A DNA stretch of 64,000 nucleotides from Rhizobium sp. WYCCWR10014 (GCF_001657485.1 NZ_LXFU01000029.1:397446-461445), one strand, 5' to 3'. Shown: positions 1-13,844, numbered from the stretch's first letter. Numbers and translations are program-made. The notes: generated by a model from the sequence alone, not told the origin.

Positions 1-236
1 AGGTCGGACAACCGGCACAAAATTTGAGCGGAAAGGACCAGTTTCTTTAGCCTGCAAACTTCCCGGTAACGCGAATCGATTAAATTAAAAGCAGACAGCG
101 ATTGTGCTTGTCGTCGGCGGTTCCGGTGATTAAACGTCGCAATTGATGCAACGCACACAGAGAATTTTGTCATTCGTGTGGTTGACTGAGCATGCTCCGA
201 AATCCGGGAGCGCAGAGAAGCCGCCGCGAGGTTCTG

Positions 237-632
237 ATGGCGAACGTGACAAATAACCGGCCCCTATCGCCGCATCTGCAAATCTACAAACCTATTCCCA
301 CCATGGTCATGTCCATCGTCCACCGCATTACCGGTGGCGCGCTCTACGTCGGCACGCTGCTCGTCGCCTGGTGGCTGATCGCGGCGGCAAGCGGCCAGGG
401 CTCCTATGACTGGGTCAACTGGGTGCTCGGCAGCCTGCTCGGAAAGCTCGTGCTTCTCGGCTATACTTGGGCGCTGCTGCACCACATGCTCGGCGGCTTC
501 CGCCACTTCATGTGGGATCTCGGCTATGGCTTCGGGAAAGAATTCTCGACCAAGCTCGCCATCGCCAACATCATCGGGTCGCTCTGTCTGACCGTGCTGG
601 TCTGGGTGATCGGCTTCCTCATTCGCTTCTGA
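237..632 (+). CDS. sdhC: succinate dehydrogenase cytochrome b556 subunit
   Basis: Membrane anchor subunit of succinate dehydrogenase (complex II), which helps bind haem b and passes electrons to ubiquinone. The 131-residue protein has the SdhC signature: an N-terminal [12 protein letters not shown] stretch, SIVHRITG before the first membrane helix, and HHMLGGFRH, which supplies a likely haem-ligand His. Three hydrophobic helices are visible. I chose the ATG at 237 because family members begin just before RPLSPHL; an in-frame start at 192 would add 15 residues with no family match. It is first in the sdhCDAB operon, 10 bases before sdhD. Confidence 0.95.
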   Translation: MANVTNNRPLSPHLQIYKPIPTMVMSIVHRITGGALYVGTLLVAWWLIAAASGQGSYDWVNWVLGSLLGKLVLLGYTWALLHHMLGGFRHFMWDLGYGFGKEFSTKLAIANIIGSLCLTVLVWVIGFLIRF

Positions 633-642
633 AGGTCCTCTC

Positions 643-1023
643 ATGGATATGCGCACCCCCCTCGGCAAGGTTCGCGGGCTCGGCTCCGCCAAGGAAGGAA
701 CGGATCATTTCTGGCGCCAGCGGCTGACGGCCGTCGCCAATGTTCCGCTGATCCTCTTCTTCGTCTTCTTCATGCTCGCCTATGCCGGCTCGCCCTATGC
801 GGAGGTGGTTCGCGCCTTGTCGAACCCCTTTGTCGCGGTTGTCATGGGGCTGATGGTGATCTCCGGCGTCATTCATATGAAGCTCGGCATGCAGGTCATC
901 ATCGAGGATTATGTGCACGGCGAGTTCGGCAAGATCGTTCTCCTGATGCTGAACACGTTCTTTGCGATCCTGATTGCCGGCCTCTGTCTCTTCGCCATTC
1001 TGAAAATCGCATTCGTAGGATAA
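643..1023 (+). CDS. sdhD: succinate dehydrogenase membrane anchor subunit
   Basis: Second membrane anchor of complex II, 126 residues. It opens with the typical [27 protein letters not shown] stretch (quoted in parts: [13 protein letters not shown], then HFWRQR) and has three transmembrane helices. A His in the second helix ([15 protein letters not shown]) matches the family haem/quinone region. It lies between sdhC and sdhA with gaps of 10 and 6 bases, so the genes are surely co-transcribed. Confidence 0.93.
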   Translation: MDMRTPLGKVRGLGSAKEGTDHFWRQRLTAVANVPLILFFVFFMLAYAGSPYAEVVRALSNPFVAVVMGLMVISGVIHMKLGMQVIIEDYVHGEFGKIVLLMLNTFFAILIAGLCLFAILKIAFVG

Positions 1024-1029
1024 GCTGAC

Positions 1030-2871
1030 ATGGCACCGACTTCACCCGCCCAGAATGGCAAGGCCTACAAGTATGTCGATCACTCCTACGACGTGATAGT
1101 CGTCGGCGCCGGCGGCGCCGGGCTGCGCGCCACGCTCGGCATGGCCGAGCAGGGTTTCCGCACGGCCTGCATCACCAAGGTATTCCCGACCCGCTCGCAT
1201 ACGGTCGCGGCCCAGGGCGGCATCGCCGCTTCGCTGCGCAACATGACGCCGGATAGCTGGCAGTGGCACCTCTACGACACCGTCAAGGGTTCCGACTGGC
1301 TCGGCGACGTCGATGCCATGCAGTATCTCACCATGGAAGCGCCGAAGGCGGTCTATGAGCTCGAGCATTACGGCGTGCCGTTCTCGCGCAACGAGGAAGG
1401 CAAGATCTATCAGCGCCCGTTCGGCGGCCACATGCAGAATTATGGCGAAGGCCCGCCGGTACAGCGCACCTGCGCCGTTGCCGACCGTACCGGCCACGCC
1501 ATCCTGCATACGCTCTACGGCCAGTCGCTGCGCAACAATGCCGAGTTCTTCATCGAGTATTTTGCGCTCGACTTGATCATGTCGGAAGACGGCAGCCGCT
1601 GCACCGGCGTCGTCGCCTGGTGCCTCGATGACGGCACGATCCATCGCTTCGCCGCCAAGATGGTGGTGCTGGCAACCGGCGGCTACGGCCGCGCCTATTT
1701 CTCGGCAACATCAGCCCATACCTGCACCGGCGACGGCGGCGGCATGGTGGCGCGTGCCGGCCTGCCGCTGCAGGACATGGAATTCGTCCAGTTCCACCCG
1801 ACCGGCATCTACGGTTCAGGCTGTCTGATCACTGAAGGCGCCCGCGGCGAGGGCGGCTACCTCGTCAACTCCGAGGGCGAGCGCTTCATGGAGCGCTACG
1901 CCCCTTCGGCCAAGGACCTTGCCTCGCGCGACGTCGTTTCGCGCTGCATGACACTGGAAATCCGTGAAGGCCGCGGCGTCGGCAAGGCGAAGGACCACAT
2001 CTTCCTGCATCTCGACCACCTCGATCCGGCCGTTCTGCATGAACGCCTGCCGGGGATTTCCGAGAGCGCCAAGATCTTCGCCGGCGTCGACGTCACGCGC
2101 GAGCCGATCCCGGTTCTACCAACCGTTCACTACAATATGGGCGGCATTCCGACGAATTATTGGGGCGAAGTGCTGAACGCCGACAGTGCCAATCCGGAAC
2201 GGATCATCCCCGGCCTGATGGCTGTCGGCGAAGCCGGCTGTGCCTCGGTGCACGGCGCCAACCGTCTCGGCTCCAACTCGCTGATCGACCTCGTGGTCTT
2301 CGGCCGCGCCGCGGCGATCCGTGCCGGCGAGGTCATCGACCGCGCAGCGCCGATCCCGCATCTCAACGTCGCAGCCTGCGACAAGATCATGGACCGCTTC
2401 GACGGTCTGCGTCATGCCAGCGGCGGCACGCCGACGGCGGAACTGCGCGAGAAGATGCAGCGCGCCATGCAGGAAGACGCTGCTGTCTTCCGCACGCAGG
2501 AATCGCTGGAATCCGGTTGCCAGCGCATCTCGGCAATCTGGGGCGAGATGAAGGACATCAAGGTCACCGACCGCTCGATGATCTGGAACTCGGACCTCGT
2601 GGAAACGCTTGAGCTGCAGAACCTGATGGCCAACGCCATCACGACGATCTATGGCGCCGAGGCCCGCAAGGAGAGCCGCGGTTCGCATGCCCGCGAAGAC
2701 TATACCGAGGGTGCATTCGCCGGCCGCGACGACGTCAACTGGCGCAAGCACACGCTCGCCTGGGTCAACGAGGCCGGCGACGTCAAACTCGACTACCGGC
2801 CGGTTCACACCGAGCTCATTGCCGAAGGCATCGATCCGCACAAGATCGAGCCGAAGGCTCGCGTGTACTGA
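1030..2871 (+). CDS. sdhA: succinate dehydrogenase flavoprotein subunit
   Basis: Catalytic subunit oxidising succinate to fumarate, 613 residues, the usual family length. The N-terminal FAD-binding Rossmann motif [11 protein letters not shown] sits near residue 25. The SHTVAAQGG motif carries the His that binds FAD covalently in this family. The active-site regions [21 protein letters not shown] and the C-terminal fumarate-reductase domain are intact. It is the third gene of sdhCDAB and has a recognisable stop 18 bases before sdhB. Confidence 0.97.
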   Translation: MAPTSPAQNGKAYKYVDHSYDVIVVGAGGAGLRATLGMAEQGFRTACITKVFPTRSHTVAAQGGIAASLRNMTPDSWQWHLYDTVKGSDWLGDVDAMQYLTMEAPKAVYELEHYGVPFSRNEEGKIYQRPFGGHMQNYGEGPPVQRTCAVADRTGHAILHTLYGQSLRNNAEFFIEYFALDLIMSEDGSRCTGVVAWCLDDGTIHRFAAKMVVLATGGYGRAYFSATSAHTCTGDGGGMVARAGLPLQDMEFVQFHPTGIYGSGCLITEGARGEGGYLVNSEGERFMERYAPSAKDLASRDVVSRCMTLEIREGRGVGKAKDHIFLHLDHLDPAVLHERLPGISESAKIFAGVDVTREPIPVLPTVHYNMGGIPTNYWGEVLNADSANPERIIPGLMAVGEAGCASVHGANRLGSNSLIDLVVFGRAAAIRAGEVIDRAAPIPHLNVAACDKIMDRFDGLRHASGGTPTAELREKMQRAMQEDAAVFRTQESLESGCQRISAIWGEMKDIKVTDRSMIWNSDLVETLELQNLMANAITTIYGAEARKESRGSHAREDYTEGAFAGRDDVNWRKHTLAWVNEAGDVKLDYRPVHTELIAEGIDPHKIEPKARVY

Positions 2872-2889
2872 TCTCAAGAGGAACCGGAC

Positions 2890-3669
2890 ATGGTTGAACT
2901 CGCTCTCCCCAAGAATTCTCAGATGCGCGAAGGCAAGGTCTGGCCGAAGCCGGCGGGTGCCAAGAACACCCGCGAATTCCGCGTCTACCGCTGGAGCCCG
3001 GATGACGGTCAGAACCCGTCGATCGACACCTTCTACATCGATGTCGACGATTGCGGGCCGATGGTGCTCGACGGTTTGCTCTACATCAAGAACAAGATCG
3101 ACCCGACGCTGACGCTGCGCCGTTCCTGTCGCGAGGGCATCTGCGGCTCCTGCGCGATGAATATCGACGGCACGAACACGCTCGCCTGCACCAAGGGCCT
3201 CGACGATATCAAGGGTGCGGTGAAGATCTATCCGCTGCCGCATCTGCCCGTCGTCAAGGATCTGGTTCCCGACCTCACCAACTTCTATGCCCAGCATCGT
3301 TCGATCGAGCCATGGCTGAAGACGGTGTCGCCGGCGCCGGCCAAGGAGTGGAAGCAGAGCCACGAGGACCGGCAGAAGCTCGACGGCCTCTATGAATGCA
3401 TCCTCTGCGCCTGCTGCTCGACCTCCTGTCCGAGCTACTGGTGGAACGGCGACCGCTATCTCGGTCCGGCCGTTCTGCTGCAGGCCTATCGCTGGCTGAT
3501 CGATTCCAGAGACGAGGCGACCGGCGAGCGGCTCGACAATCTCGAGGATCCGTTCCGTCTCTATCGCTGCCATACGATCATGAACTGCGCGCAGACCTGC
3601 CCGAAGGGCCTCAACCCGGCCAAGGCGATCGCCGAAATCAAGAAGATGATGGTCGAGCGCCGGGTTTGA
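2890..3669 (+). CDS. sdhB: succinate dehydrogenase iron-sulfur subunit
   Basis: Iron-sulfur subunit linking FAD in SdhA to the membrane quinone site, 259 residues. Three cluster motifs are visible: a plant-type 2Fe-2S set (CREGICGSC plus a later Cys in NTLAC), a 4Fe-4S set ([12 protein letters not shown]) and a 3Fe-4S set ([17 protein letters not shown]). All Cys ligands expected for the family are present. It has a good upstream GAGGAA ribosome-binding site and ends the sdh operon, though a small ORF may follow (next entry). Confidence 0.97.
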   Translation: MVELALPKNSQMREGKVWPKPAGAKNTREFRVYRWSPDDGQNPSIDTFYIDVDDCGPMVLDGLLYIKNKIDPTLTLRRSCREGICGSCAMNIDGTNTLACTKGLDDIKGAVKIYPLPHLPVVKDLVPDLTNFYAQHRSIEPWLKTVSPAPAKEWKQSHEDRQKLDGLYECILCACCSTSCPSYWWNGDRYLGPAVLLQAYRWLIDSRDEATGERLDNLEDPFRLYRCHTIMNCAQTCPKGLNPAKAIAEIKKMMVERRV

Positions 3670-3878
3670 TCAGCGCGCATACCGATGGCGGAATCGACGG
3701 CTTCGATCCCGAAGCCGTGGCCTATATCAGGTTGGCTCGTGCAATCCTTCTGCAGGACGCTCCTGAGCGATATTCCGAGACATTGCGCGAATTTGACAGG
3801 GATCCTGACAAAGATGAACTCGGGCAACACCTTGCTGACAAATTCTGTGTGCAGGAAGTTTTGCAGCGGGACAGTTGA
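3666..3878 (+). CDS. possible small protein coupled to sdhB
   Basis: This frame would start with TTG whose last bases overlap the sdhB stop (TTGA), an arrangement like ATGA translational coupling. The 70-residue product is hydrophilic and helix-like ([17 protein letters not shown], then [20 protein letters not shown]) and reads like a folded protein rather than antisense noise. I recognise no family. The TTG start, the lower third-position GC in its second half and the lack of its own ribosome-binding site make this uncertain. Confidence 0.35.
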   Translation: MISAHTDGGIDGFDPEAVAYIRLARAILLQDAPERYSETLREFDRDPDKDELGQHLADKFCVQEVLQRDS

Positions 3879-4008
3879 ACTGTATCGTTTTTCGGTTAGT
3901 TGTTGTCACGGGCAATTTATGCAGCGCGACTTGATTAACCAAATCGAATTACGATAATCGGACTTGTCTCACGCCCGTTTCTCTACGGCGATGGCCGAAT
4001 TCAGGAGT
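3879..4008. other. intergenic region between sdh and the lipoprotein gene
   Basis: From the sdhB stop (3669) to the next certain gene is about 340 bases. Apart from the possible small ORF it holds an AT-richer stretch with a good promoter candidate at 3931-3958. I see no convincing Rho-independent terminator behind sdhB. Confidence 0.5.
3931..3958 (+). promoter_or_regulatory. candidate sigma-70 promoter of the lipoprotein gene
   Basis: TTGATT (-35, 3931-3936) and GATAAT (-10, 3953-3958) are separated by 16 bases, or 17 if the -10 is read as ATAATC. The promoter lies about 50 bases upstream of the lipoprotein start. Based on sequence match only. Confidence 0.5.
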
Positions 4009-4011
4009 ATG

Positions 4012-4530
4012 ATGATGCAGTTGCGATATGCGATGACAGGTCTGGTGGTGGTTCTGTCGCTAGCCGGTTGTCAGCGTACGGCATATGATTACAGCTCCAA
4101 CGCCAGTGCCGGCCCGGCGCCGTTGACGGCGCAGCCGGTGCCCTCGGTGCAGGGTGGGCAGCTTCCGCCGCCGACCGGCAGTTCGCAGTTTCCGGCCGCG
4201 CCGACGACGACGGCGCCGATGCCGGGCGCTCAGCCCGGCGCAATGGCCGCGAATGCGCTCGATATCACCAAGGAATCGATGGTCGGCAGCTGGCGTGTCA
4301 ACGGCAGTTGCGACATGTTCCTGACGCTCACCAATCTCGGCAGCGGTTCGCGCGGCGGAACGCGTGGCTGCGTCGGCGAGTTGACGGCGATGGGCTCCTG
4401 GGAGGTCGCCGGCAAGCAGGTGCTGCTCAAGGACCGCTCGGGCAACCAGCTCGGCAGCGTCTACAAGACGGCCGACAATCGCTTTGAGGGACAGACGAGC
4501 ACAGGCCAGTCGATCAGCCTCAGCCGGTAA
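4012..4530 (+). CDS. Omp19/AprI-Inh family outer-membrane lipoprotein
   Basis: Small exported lipoprotein of about 172 residues. The N-terminus is a signal peptide ending in the lipobox LAGC, so the Cys should be lipidated. A Pro/Ala/Gln-rich linker follows. The C-terminal half ([20 protein letters not shown] to the end) resembles the Inh/AprI beta-barrel protease-inhibitor domain of Brucella Omp19, including its two Cys. Three consecutive ATG codons occur at 4009, 4012 and 4015; AGGAG at 4003-4007 favours 4012 or 4015. Omp19 inhibits host proteases in Brucella; a similar role here is inference. Confidence 0.75.
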   Translation: MMQLRYAMTGLVVVLSLAGCQRTAYDYSSNASAGPAPLTAQPVPSVQGGQLPPPTGSSQFPAAPTTTAPMPGAQPGAMAANALDITKESMVGSWRVNGSCDMFLTLTNLGSGSRGGTRGCVGELTAMGSWEVAGKQVLLKDRSGNQLGSVYKTADNRFEGQTSTGQSISLSR

Positions 4531-4536
4531 ATGTTC

Positions 4537-4552
4537 CGGCGGGTCTCCGCCG
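4537..4552. other. short GC hairpin after the lipoprotein gene
   Basis: CGGCGG and CCGCCG form a perfect 6-bp stem around a GTCT loop, seven bases after the stop codon. No T-run follows, so it may be a weak terminator or mRNA 3' stabiliser. Confidence 0.4.
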
Positions 4553-4577
4553 TTGACTGACAGGCGGACATGCCCTC

Positions 4578-5741
4578 ATGCAACCAATGCCGGATTATGC
4601 GCTCAGCGTCTGCGAACAGCTTAAAGCGCTGACCGCATCGGGCGCGCTCCAGGTCGATTCCGCCCAGATGGACGTGGCAAAGAGCCTCGACCGGGTGCTC
4701 GCCGGGCTGAAGCGGCGGCGACCGGCGGCAAAGTCGAGCGCGCTCGGCTGGATGTTTGCCGCCAAGAAGAAATCCGGCGACGGCATCAAGGGTCTTTATA
4801 TCCACGGCAGCGTCGGGCGCGGCAAGACCATGCTGATGGACATGTTTTTCGCCATGGCGCCATGCAGGAAGAAACGCCGGGCGCATTTCCACGAATTCAT
4901 GGCAGATGTGCATAACCGCATCGCGGCGCACCGGCTGAAGCTCAAGAACGGCGAGACGAGGCAGGCCGATCCGATGCCGCCGGTCGCCGCAGCGCTCTAC
5001 GACGAGGCAGAACTGCTCTGCTTCGACGAGTTCACGGTGACCGACATCGCCGATGCGATGATCCTGTCGCGGCTGTTCTCCGAGCTTTTCGCGCGCGGAT
5101 GCGTGCTGGTCGCGACCTCGAACGTCGAGCCCGACAATCTCTACATGGATGGTCTCAATCGCGGCCTGTTCCTGCCGTTCGTCGCATTGCTCAAGCAGCA
5201 TGTCGATGTCGCCACCCTGGATTCGCCGACCGACTACCGGATGGAGAAGCTGAGCAGTCAGCCGGTCTATCTGGTGCCGATCAACGAGCATAACGACATG
5301 GCGATGGATGCGTCCTGGACGCAGGCGCTGCATGGGCGCAAGGCGCAGCCGCTGGATATTCCGATGAAGGGGCGCCACATCCATGTGCCGCTGGCCGTCG
5401 ACCGCATGGCGCGGTTCTCTTTCGCCGATCTCTGCGACAAGCCGCTCGGGGCGGTCGACTTCCTGGCCATTGCCGAACGTTTCGATACGGTCTTCGTCGA
5501 TCACGTTCCATTGCTCGGGCCGGAAAAGCGGAACCAGATCAAACGGTTCATCATTATGGTCGATACGTTCTACGATCATGCCGTGCGGCTTTACATTTCC
5601 GCGGCGGCCATGCCGGAGGAATTGCTGCTGCACCGCCGGGGCACCGAGGGCTTCGAATTCGACCGCACGGCATCGCGCCTGTTCGAGATGCGCAGTGCGG
5701 AATATCTTGCGCTGCACCATGAAAAACGCGCCGCAGAGTAA
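4578..5741 (+). CDS. zapE: ZapE/AFG1-family cell-division ATPase
   Basis: P-loop ATPase of 387 residues. Walker A is GSVGRGKTML near residue 78 and Walker B is LLCFDEF near residue 155. The VATSNVEPDNLY motif typical of AFG1-like proteins follows. Bacterial members (ZapE) act at the division septum and affect FtsZ under stress; mitochondrial relatives act in protein turnover. In alphaproteobacteria the gene commonly lies just upstream of mdh, as here. Function is assigned by family only. Confidence 0.88.
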   Translation: MQPMPDYALSVCEQLKALTASGALQVDSAQMDVAKSLDRVLAGLKRRRPAAKSSALGWMFAAKKKSGDGIKGLYIHGSVGRGKTMLMDMFFAMAPCRKKRRAHFHEFMADVHNRIAAHRLKLKNGETRQADPMPPVAAALYDEAELLCFDEFTVTDIADAMILSRLFSELFARGCVLVATSNVEPDNLYMDGLNRGLFLPFVALLKQHVDVATLDSPTDYRMEKLSSQPVYLVPINEHNDMAMDASWTQALHGRKAQPLDIPMKGRHIHVPLAVDRMARFSFADLCDKPLGAVDFLAIAERFDTVFVDHVPLLGPEKRNQIKRFIIMVDTFYDHAVRLYISAAAMPEELLLHRRGTEGFEFDRTASRLFEMRSAEYLALHHEKRAAE

Positions 5742-5760
5742 CAATTTGGTGACAGAATAA

Positions 5761-5776
5761 CTTACGTTTACGTAAG
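5761..5776. promoter_or_regulatory. palindrome upstream of mdh, candidate operator
   Basis: CTTACGT-TT-ACGTAAG is a perfect inverted repeat with 7-base arms, in an AT-rich stretch about 145 bases before mdh. The arms are too short and the loop too tight for a terminator. It looks like the site of a dimeric regulator (a MerR/TetR-type footprint); which one is unknown. Confidence 0.45.
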
Positions 5777-5822
5777 AATTTTTGTATCTAAACGATTGAA
5801 AACGCTGCATCAAAAATAATGA

Positions 5823-6881
<1,059 letters not shown>

Positions 6882-6917
6882 TTGCTGGGCTGAAGTAATC
6901 GAAACAGGGATACACCC

Positions 6918-8111
<1,194 letters not shown>

Positions 8112-8130
8112 TTTTGAAGGATCTGAAAGA

Positions 8131-9033
8131 ATGTCTATTCTCGTCAATAAAGACACCAAGGTCCTCGTTCAGGGGCTGACCGGCAAGACCGGCACGTTCC
8201 ACACCGAACAGGCGCTTGCCTACTACGGCACCCAGATGGTCGGTGGTATCCATCCGAAGAAGGGTGGCGAAACCTGGACCGGCGCAAAGGGCGAAAGCCT
8301 GCCGATCTTCGCAACCGTTGCCGAGGGCAAGGAAAAGACCGGCGCCAACGCGACCGTCATCTATGTTCCGCCGGCAGGAGCCGCCGATGCGATCATCGAG
8401 GCGATCGACGCCGAGATCCCGTTCATCACCTGCATCACCGAAGGCATCCCGGTCATGGACATGGTGCGGGTCAAGGCTCGCCTCGACCGCTCCAAGTCGC
8501 GCCTTCTCGGCCCTAACTGCCCGGGTATCCTGACGCCGGAAGAATGCAAGATCGGCATCATGCCGGGCTCGATCTTCCGCAAGGGTTCGGTCGGTATCGT
8601 TTCCCGCTCGGGCACGCTGACCTATGAAGCCGTGTTCCAGACCTCCAACGAAGGTCTCGGCCAGACGACGGCCGTCGGCATCGGCGGCGACCCGGTCAAG
8701 GGCACCGAGTTCATCGACGTCCTGGAAATGTTCCTGGCCGACGAAGCCACCCAGTCGATCATCATGATCGGTGAAATCGGTGGTGCAGCCGAAGAAGACG
8801 CAGCGCAGTTCCTCAAGGACGAAGCCAAGAAGGGCCGCAAGAAGCCAATGGCCGGCTTCATTGCCGGCCGTACGGCGCCGAAGGGCCGCACCATGGGCCA
8901 TGCCGGTGCTGTGGTTTCCGGCGGCAAGGGCGATGCGGAATCGAAGATCGCGGCGATGGAATCGGCGGGCATCAAGGTATCGCCCTCTCCGGCCCGCCTC
9001 GGCAAGACGCTGGTTGAAGTCCTCAAGGGCTAA
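8131..9033 (+). CDS. sucD: succinyl-CoA synthetase alpha subunit
   Basis: CoA-binding subunit, 300 residues. The CoA-binding region [16 protein letters not shown] is near the N-terminus, and the phosphohistidine loop is in [14 protein letters not shown] near residue 250. I chose ATG 8131 ([15 protein letters not shown]) because it matches the family start and has GAAGGA upstream. A hairpin lies in the sucD-sucA gap. Confidence 0.97.
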   Translation: MSILVNKDTKVLVQGLTGKTGTFHTEQALAYYGTQMVGGIHPKKGGETWTGAKGESLPIFATVAEGKEKTGANATVIYVPPAGAADAIIEAIDAEIPFITCITEGIPVMDMVRVKARLDRSKSRLLGPNCPGILTPEECKIGIMPGSIFRKGSVGIVSRSGTLTYEAVFQTSNEGLGQTTAVGIGGDPVKGTEFIDVLEMFLADEATQSIIMIGEIGGAAEEDAAQFLKDEAKKGRKKPMAGFIAGRTAPKGRTMGHAGAVVSGGKGDAESKIAAMESAGIKVSPSPARLGKTLVEVLKG

Positions 9034-9047
9034 GCCACCTATATAGA

Positions 9048-9083
9048 CCGGGCGGAGGAACGGCATCTGCGCCTTCCGCCCGG
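9048..9083. other. intercistronic hairpin between sucD and sucA
   Basis: CCGGGCGGA (9048-9056) pairs perfectly with TCCGCCCGG (9075-9083). No T-run follows, so read-through into sucA is expected. It may be an mRNA stabilising or processing element that sets the SucCD to SucAB ratio; that role is inference. Confidence 0.5.
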
Positions 9084-9205
9084 CCTCGACAACACGAGAC
9101 CAGCAGATGCGCCGCGGACAGGCGGCAATTGGAATGCGGCAGCCGGCCATCAAGCCGGCAAATTCATCAAAGTCAGGAGGCGGGCGGAAGCGTCCGCATA
9201 TCACC

Positions 9206-12190
9206 ATGGCACGGCAAGAAGCCAACGAGCAGTTTCAGATCACCTCGTTTCTGGATGGCGCCAACGCTGCCTATATCGAGCAGCTCTACGCGCGGTACGA
9301 AGAAGATCCGGCATCGGTCGACGATCAGTGGCGGTCCTTTTTCAAGGCGCTGGAGGAGGATCCCAGCGATGTGAAAAGGGCGGCCAAGGGCGCTTCCTGG
9401 CGCAAGAAGAACTGGCCGCTTCAGGCAAGCGGCGATCTGGTATCGGCTCTCGATGGCGACTGGGGCATCGTCGAGAAGGTGATCGAGACCAAGGTCAAGG
9501 CCAAGGCCGAAGCCCAGGGCAAGCCTGCCGACAGCACCGAGGTCCTGCAGGCGACGCGCGATTCCGTGCGCGCCATCATGATGATCCGCGCCTACCGCAT
9601 GCGCGGCCACCTGCACGCCAAGCTCGACCCGCTCGGCATCGCCGCTCCCGTCGACGACTATCGCGAGCTCTCGGCGGAGAATTACGGCTTCACGCCCGCC
9701 GATTACGACCGCAAGATCTTCATCGACAACGTGCTCGGCCTGGAATACGCGACCATCCGCGAGATGATCGAAATCCTCGAGCGCACCTATTGCTCGACGC
9801 TCGGCGTCGAATTCATGCATATCTCCAATCCGGAAGAGAAGGCCTGGATTCAGGAGCGCATCGAAGGACCGGACAAGGGTGTGGCCTTCACGCCGGAAGG
9901 CAAGAAGGCGATCCTTGCCAAGCTCGTCGAAGCCGAAGGCTACGAGCAGTTCCTCGACGTCAAGTTCAAGGGCACGAAACGTTTCGGCCTCGACGGCGGC
10001 GAATCGCTGATCCCGGCGCTGGAGCAGATCCTCAAGCGCGGCGGCCATCTCGGCCTCAAGGAAGCCGTGTTCGGCATGGCCCATCGCGGTCGCCTCAACG
10101 TGCTCTCCCAGGTCATGGGCAAGCCGCACCGGGCGATCTTCCACGAGTTCAAGGGCGGCTCGGCCGCTCCCGATGAGGTCGAAGGCTCGGGCGACGTCAA
10201 GTACCATCTCGGCGCTTCCTCGGACCGCGAATTCGACGGCAACAAGATCCACGTTTCGCTGACGGCGAACCCGTCGCATCTCGAAATCGTCGATCCGGTC
10301 GTCATGGGCAAGGCCCGCGCCAAGCAGGACATGAATGCCACCGTCTGGGACGGCGACATCATCCCGCTTTCCGAACGCGCCAAGGTGCTGCCGCTGCTGA
10401 TCCATGGCGACGCGGCCTTTGCCGGCCAGGGTGTCATTGCCGAAATCCTCGGCCTGTCCGGTCTGCGCGGTCACCGCGTCGCCGGCACCATGCATGTGAT
10501 CATCAACAACCAGATCGGTTTCACGACCAACCCGGCCTTCTCGCGCTCGTCGCCTTATCCGTCCGACGTCGCCAAGATGATCGAGGCGCCGATCCTGCAC
10601 GTCAACGGCGACGATCCGGAAGCGGTGGTCTATGGGGCGAAGATCGCCACCGAATTCCGCATGAAGTTCCACAAGCCGGTCGTGCTCGACCTGTTCTGCT
10701 ACCGCCGCTACGGCCACAATGAAGGCGACGAACCGTCCTTCACGCAGCCGAAGATGTACAAGGTGATCCGCGCCCACAAGACCGTGCTGCAGCTCTATGC
10801 TGCCCGTCTCGTTGCCGAGGGCCTGCTCACCGACGGCGAAGTCGAGAAGATGAAGGCCGATTGGCGCGCCCATCTCGAACAGGAGTTCGAGGCCGGCCAG
10901 CACTACAAGCCGAACAAGGCCGACTGGCTGGACGGCGAGTGGTCGGGCCTGCGCACTGCCGATAATGCCGACGAGCAGCGCCGCGGCAAGACCGCCGTGC
11001 CGATGAAGACGCTGAAGGAGATCGGCCGCAAGCTCTCCGAGATCCCCGCGGGCTTCAATGCGCACCGGACGATCCAGCGCTTCATGGAAAACCGCGCCAA
11101 CATGATCGCCACCGGCGAGGGTATCGACTGGGCGATGGCCGAAGCGCTCTCGTTCGGCGCGCTCTGCGTCGAAGGCAGCAAGATCCGCCTGTCCGGCCAG
11201 GATTGCGAACGCGGCACCTTCTCGCAGCGTCACTCGGTTCTTTACGATCAGGAAACCGAAGAGCGCTACATCCCGCTCGCCAATCTTTCGCCGACGCAAG
11301 GGCGCTACGAAGTCATCAATTCTATGCTTTCGGAAGAGGCCGTGCTCGGTTTCGAATATGGCTATTCGCTTGCCCGCCCGAATGCGCTGACGCTCTGGGA
11401 AGCCCAGTTCGGCGATTTCGCCAATGGCGCGCAGGTGGTCTTCGACCAGTTCATCTCGTCGGGCGAACGCAAGTGGCTGCGCATGTCGGGCCTCGTCTGC
11501 CTGCTGCCGCACGGCTATGAAGGTCAGGGTCCGGAACACTCCTCGGCCCGCCTCGAGCGTTTCCTGCAGCTTTGCGCGGAAGACAACATGCAGGTCGCCA
11601 ATGTCACGACGCCGGCGAACTACTTCCACATCCTGCGCCGGCAGCTGAAGCGCGACTTCCGCAAGCCGCTGATCCTGATGACGCCGAAGTCGCTGCTGCG
11701 CCACAAGCGGGCGGTCTCCACACTTGCCGAAATGGCCGGCGAATCCGCCTTCCATCGTCTGCTCTGGGACGATGCCGAAGTGATCAAGGACGGCCCGATC
11801 AAGCTGCAGAAGGACAACAAGATCCGCCGTGTCGTCATGTGCTCCGGCAAGGTCTATTACGATCTTCTCGAAGAGCGTGAAAAGCGCGGCATCGACGACA
11901 TCTATCTCTTACGCGTCGAGCAGCTCTATCCGTTCCCGGCAAAGGCGCTGATCAACGAGCTGTCGCGCTTCCGCAATGCCGAGATGGTCTGGTGCCAGGA
12001 AGAGCCGAAGAACATGGGCGCCTGGTCGTTCATCGACCCCTTCCTCGAATGGGTGCTCGCCCATATCGACGCGAAGTATCAGCGCGTCCGTTATACCGGC
12101 CGTCCGGCCGCCGCCTCGCCGGCGACGGGCCTGATGTCCAAGCATCTGTCGCAGCTCGCCGCATTCCTCGAGGATGCATTGGGCGGTTAA
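9206..12190 (+). CDS. sucA: 2-oxoglutarate dehydrogenase E1 component
   Basis: Thiamine-diphosphate-dependent E1 subunit that decarboxylates 2-oxoglutarate and passes succinyl to the E2 lipoyl arm. From ATG 9206 (MARQEANEQFQITSFLDGANAAYIEQLY) it is 994 residues, typical for rhizobia; an upstream in-frame ATG at 9107 would add 33 residues of poor family likeness. SD-like AGGAGG lies at about 9175. Motifs include FGMAHRGRLNVL, the ThDP region MHVIINNQIGFTTNP and the C-terminal QEEPKNMGAW. Confidence 0.96.
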   Translation: MARQEANEQFQITSFLDGANAAYIEQLYARYEEDPASVDDQWRSFFKALEEDPSDVKRAAKGASWRKKNWPLQASGDLVSALDGDWGIVEKVIETKVKAKAEAQGKPADSTEVLQATRDSVRAIMMIRAYRMRGHLHAKLDPLGIAAPVDDYRELSAENYGFTPADYDRKIFIDNVLGLEYATIREMIEILERTYCSTLGVEFMHISNPEEKAWIQERIEGPDKGVAFTPEGKKAILAKLVEAEGYEQFLDVKFKGTKRFGLDGGESLIPALEQILKRGGHLGLKEAVFGMAHRGRLNVLSQVMGKPHRAIFHEFKGGSAAPDEVEGSGDVKYHLGASSDREFDGNKIHVSLTANPSHLEIVDPVVMGKARAKQDMNATVWDGDIIPLSERAKVLPLLIHGDAAFAGQGVIAEILGLSGLRGHRVAGTMHVIINNQIGFTTNPAFSRSSPYPSDVAKMIEAPILHVNGDDPEAVVYGAKIATEFRMKFHKPVVLDLFCYRRYGHNEGDEPSFTQPKMYKVIRAHKTVLQLYAARLVAEGLLTDGEVEKMKADWRAHLEQEFEAGQHYKPNKADWLDGEWSGLRTADNADEQRRGKTAVPMKTLKEIGRKLSEIPAGFNAHRTIQRFMENRANMIATGEGIDWAMAEALSFGALCVEGSKIRLSGQDCERGTFSQRHSVLYDQETEERYIPLANLSPTQGRYEVINSMLSEEAVLGFEYGYSLARPNALTLWEAQFGDFANGAQVVFDQFISSGERKWLRMSGLVCLLPHGYEGQGPEHSSARLERFLQLCAEDNMQVANVTTPANYFHILRRQLKRDFRKPLILMTPKSLLRHKRAVSTLAEMAGESAFHRLLWDDAEVIKDGPIKLQKDNKIRRVVMCSGKVYYDLLEEREKRGIDDIYLLRVEQLYPFPAKALINELSRFRNAEMVWCQEEPKNMGAWSFIDPFLEWVLAHIDAKYQRVRYTGRPAAASPATGLMSKHLSQLAAFLEDALGG

Positions 12191-12205
12191 AACAAGGGGG
12201 GCGCA

Positions 12206-12514
12206 ATGGCTTATTTCTTTCTGAGACTGCAGCCGCCGCGCCCCACTTTCCCGCATGACGGGACCGGGGAGGAAATGGCCGCGATGAAACGCCATGTCGA
12301 ATACTGGCATCGGCACGCCCTTGCGGGATCGGCGATCATCGTCGGCCCCGTCTTCGAGGGTGAAGGCGCCCGGGGCATGGCGATCGTCGAGGTCGAGGAT
12401 CAGGCGGCGGCGCAGGTTCTTGCCGACGGCGATCCGATCATCGCTTCCGGCTTCGGTTTCCGCTTCGATATCCTGCCGATGCCCTCGATCATCTCGCGGC
12501 CGCCCGCCGTCTGA
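12206..12514 (+). CDS. YciI-like protein
   Basis: A 102-residue single-domain protein of the YciI/dimeric ferredoxin-like fold. It starts MAYFFLRLQPPRPTFP, has a central HVEYWHRHALAGSAIIVGPVF region with the family His and Asp/Gly pattern, and ends in a short proline-rich tail. It sits between sucA (15 bases upstream) and sucB (39 bases downstream), so it is co-transcribed with the 2-oxoglutarate dehydrogenase genes. The biochemical role of YciI proteins in this context is not known. Confidence 0.8.
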   Translation: MAYFFLRLQPPRPTFPHDGTGEEMAAMKRHVEYWHRHALAGSAIIVGPVFEGEGARGMAIVEVEDQAAAQVLADGDPIIASGFGFRFDILPMPSIISRPPAV

Positions 12515-12553
12515 AACGTATAAACGAAAACACACGAAATCAGGATCTGAACA

Positions 12554-13831
<1,278 letters not shown>

Positions 13832-13844
13832 GGGAGCGCTTTCG

